Source: Sphingomonas faeni (GTDB lineage Bacteria > Pseudomonadota > Alphaproteobacteria > Sphingomonadales > Sphingomonadaceae). Taken from it: DNA of 64,000 nt. Position 1 is the first letter of the stretch. The number at the start of each line of letters is the position of its first letter. Where the stretch lies: the NCBI RefSeq assembly GCF_024273235.1, contig NZ_JANBVH010000004.1:1-64000 (forward strand). Direction: 5' to 3'. Under the pieces are notes generated by a model, which searched no databases, had not been told where the DNA came from, and saw nothing but the letters and a program-made list of their open reading frames with translations. The translations under genes were made by a program, and so were the position numbers. This document shows, piece after piece, positions 63,248 to 64,000 of the stretch.

Positions 63248-64000
63248 CTAACTGTCGGTAACTGCGGTCGCCATCGTCTTCAGGTCGATGGAGGTGTCGC
63301 CGAGCGTGACCGGATCGACCCGCGCCGATCCGGTGACGAGCAGGCGGCCCTGCACATAATCCCGGACCCGGTTCACGCAGTCGAGCGCGATCACGTGGCC
63401 CGCCTTGAGGTAGATCACCGAGAAGCTGCGCTCGGCCGGATCGCCGCGTACCACGGTCGCGTCATAGCCCGTGGACAGCCCGACGGTCTGCAGCTTCAGA
63501 TCATATTGATTCGACCAGAACCACGGCACCGCGTGATAGGCGTCCGGCGTGCCCGTCAGCGTCTTGGCGACGACCGCTGCCTGGTCGTTCGCGTTCTGCA
63601 CCGATTCCAACCGGATCGTCCGCCCCTCGGCAAACGCGTTCGCATGCGCGGCGCAGTCCCCGATCGCGAAGATGTCCGGCAGGCTGGTGCGGCACTGCGC
63701 GTCGACCGCGACACCACCCGGCGACCCGCCGGATATCAGTCGATCGCCACCTTCCGCACCGGCAGCAAGCAGCGCCGCCACCGCGGGCACGATCCCGATC
63801 CCGACGATCACCATCTCGCATGGCAGCATCTCGCCATCGAGCAGGCGGACGCCACAGGCCGCGCCCTCTCGTTCCTCGATGCAGGCGACCGCCACACCGG
63901 TCCGCAGATCGACGCCGTGCGCGCGGTGTTCCGCTTCGTAGAAGCGCGACAGCGGTTCGCCGGCGACTCGCGCCAACACCCGGTCCTGCGCCTCGATCAG
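63248..64000 (-). CDS. FAD-dependent oxidoreductase, ferredoxin reductase type (partial)
   Basis: C-terminal 250 residues of a flavoprotein; the 5' end lies beyond the right edge of the window. The stop is TAG at 63248-63250. It shows [18 protein letters not shown] (end of the NAD-binding region), [15 protein letters not shown] (FAD motif 2), and a C-terminal reductase domain with [15 protein letters not shown]. This layout fits rhodocoxin/putidaredoxin-type reductases that feed electrons to ferredoxins. It ends 75 bp from the convergent CDC48-like gene. Confidence 0.9.
   Translation of the reverse strand: MIEAQDRVLARVAGEPLSRFYEAEHRAHGVDLRTGVAVACIEEREGAACGVRLLDGEMLPCEMVIVGIGIVPAVAALLAAGAEGGDRLISGGSPGGVAVDAQCRTSLPDIFAIGDCAAHANAFAEGRTIRLESVQNANDQAAVVAKTLTGTPDAYHAVPWFWSNQYDLKLQTVGLSTGYDATVVRGDPAERSFSVIYLKAGHVIALDCVNRVRDYVQGRLLVTGSARVDPVTLGDTSIDLKTMATAVTDS

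Overview
The window is a high-GC chromosomal segment of a sphingomonad (Alphaproteobacteria, most likely Sphingomonas or a close relative). The evidence is the protein repertoire and arrangement: CrtZ carotenoid hydroxylase, a class I lysyl-tRNA synthetase, a SUV3-like helicase followed by an S4 protein, 7Fe ferredoxin and CarD, a TauE/TIGR02186 pair, large STN-type TonB-dependent receptors with FecR/ECF partners, and many short intergenic palindromes. I see no rRNA, tRNA, CRISPR array, prophage or insertion sequence. The genus is an inference.

Layout. 1-8.3 kb is housekeeping: gltX and prs diverge, then a PilZ protein and crtZ on the minus strand, sucC (no sucD beside it), etfB, etfA and an orphan TonB. 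8.4-21.2 kb mixes small units: an acyltransferase, an M19 dipeptidase, an MFS/HDAC-like/thpR minus-strand set, class I lysS, a DinG-type helicase with a SixA-like phosphatase, a YceD (DUF177) protein overlapping a cytochrome bc1 assembly chaperone, and bamE. 21.4-27.6 kb is all plus strand: an NfrB-like glycosyltransferase overlapping an unrecognised membrane-anchored protein with a barrel-like C-terminus, TauE overlapping a TIGR02186 protein, and a HerA-type ATPase followed by a possible 25-codon ORF.

27.6-46.3 kb is the most distinctive part. Two complete ECF sigma / FecR / STN-TonB-dependent receptor modules lie in the same orientation, each feeding hydrolases. The first (39.5 to 30.2 kb, minus) continues into a GH95 and a GH29 fucosidase, with an S9 peptidase after it, and looks like a fucosylated-glycan scavenging locus. 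The second (46.3 to 40.5 kb, minus) ends in an AppA-like histidine acid phosphatase and looks like a phytate or organic-phosphate scavenging locus. A dienelactone-hydrolase-family gene sits between them on the plus strand.

46.4-64 kb holds an M23 peptidase, the SUV3/S4/fdxA/CarD block, a lipoprotein, an L,D-transpeptidase, a Rap1a/Tai-like protein, a tandem pair of GIN-domain (DUF2807) proteins behind a perfect inverted repeat, DUF1489, mgtE, a cyclophilin, a LysR regulator with an LTTR box, a bacterial CDC48/VAT-like AAA+ ATPase preceded by a possible leader ORF and terminator, and the 3' part of an FAD-dependent reductase running off the right edge.

Across the window, nearly every convergent or wide intergenic gap carries one or more long inverted repeats from at least six sequence families (lettered A-F here). 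Two gaps instead carry strings of short unrelated hairpins. No repeat-associated transposase is present.
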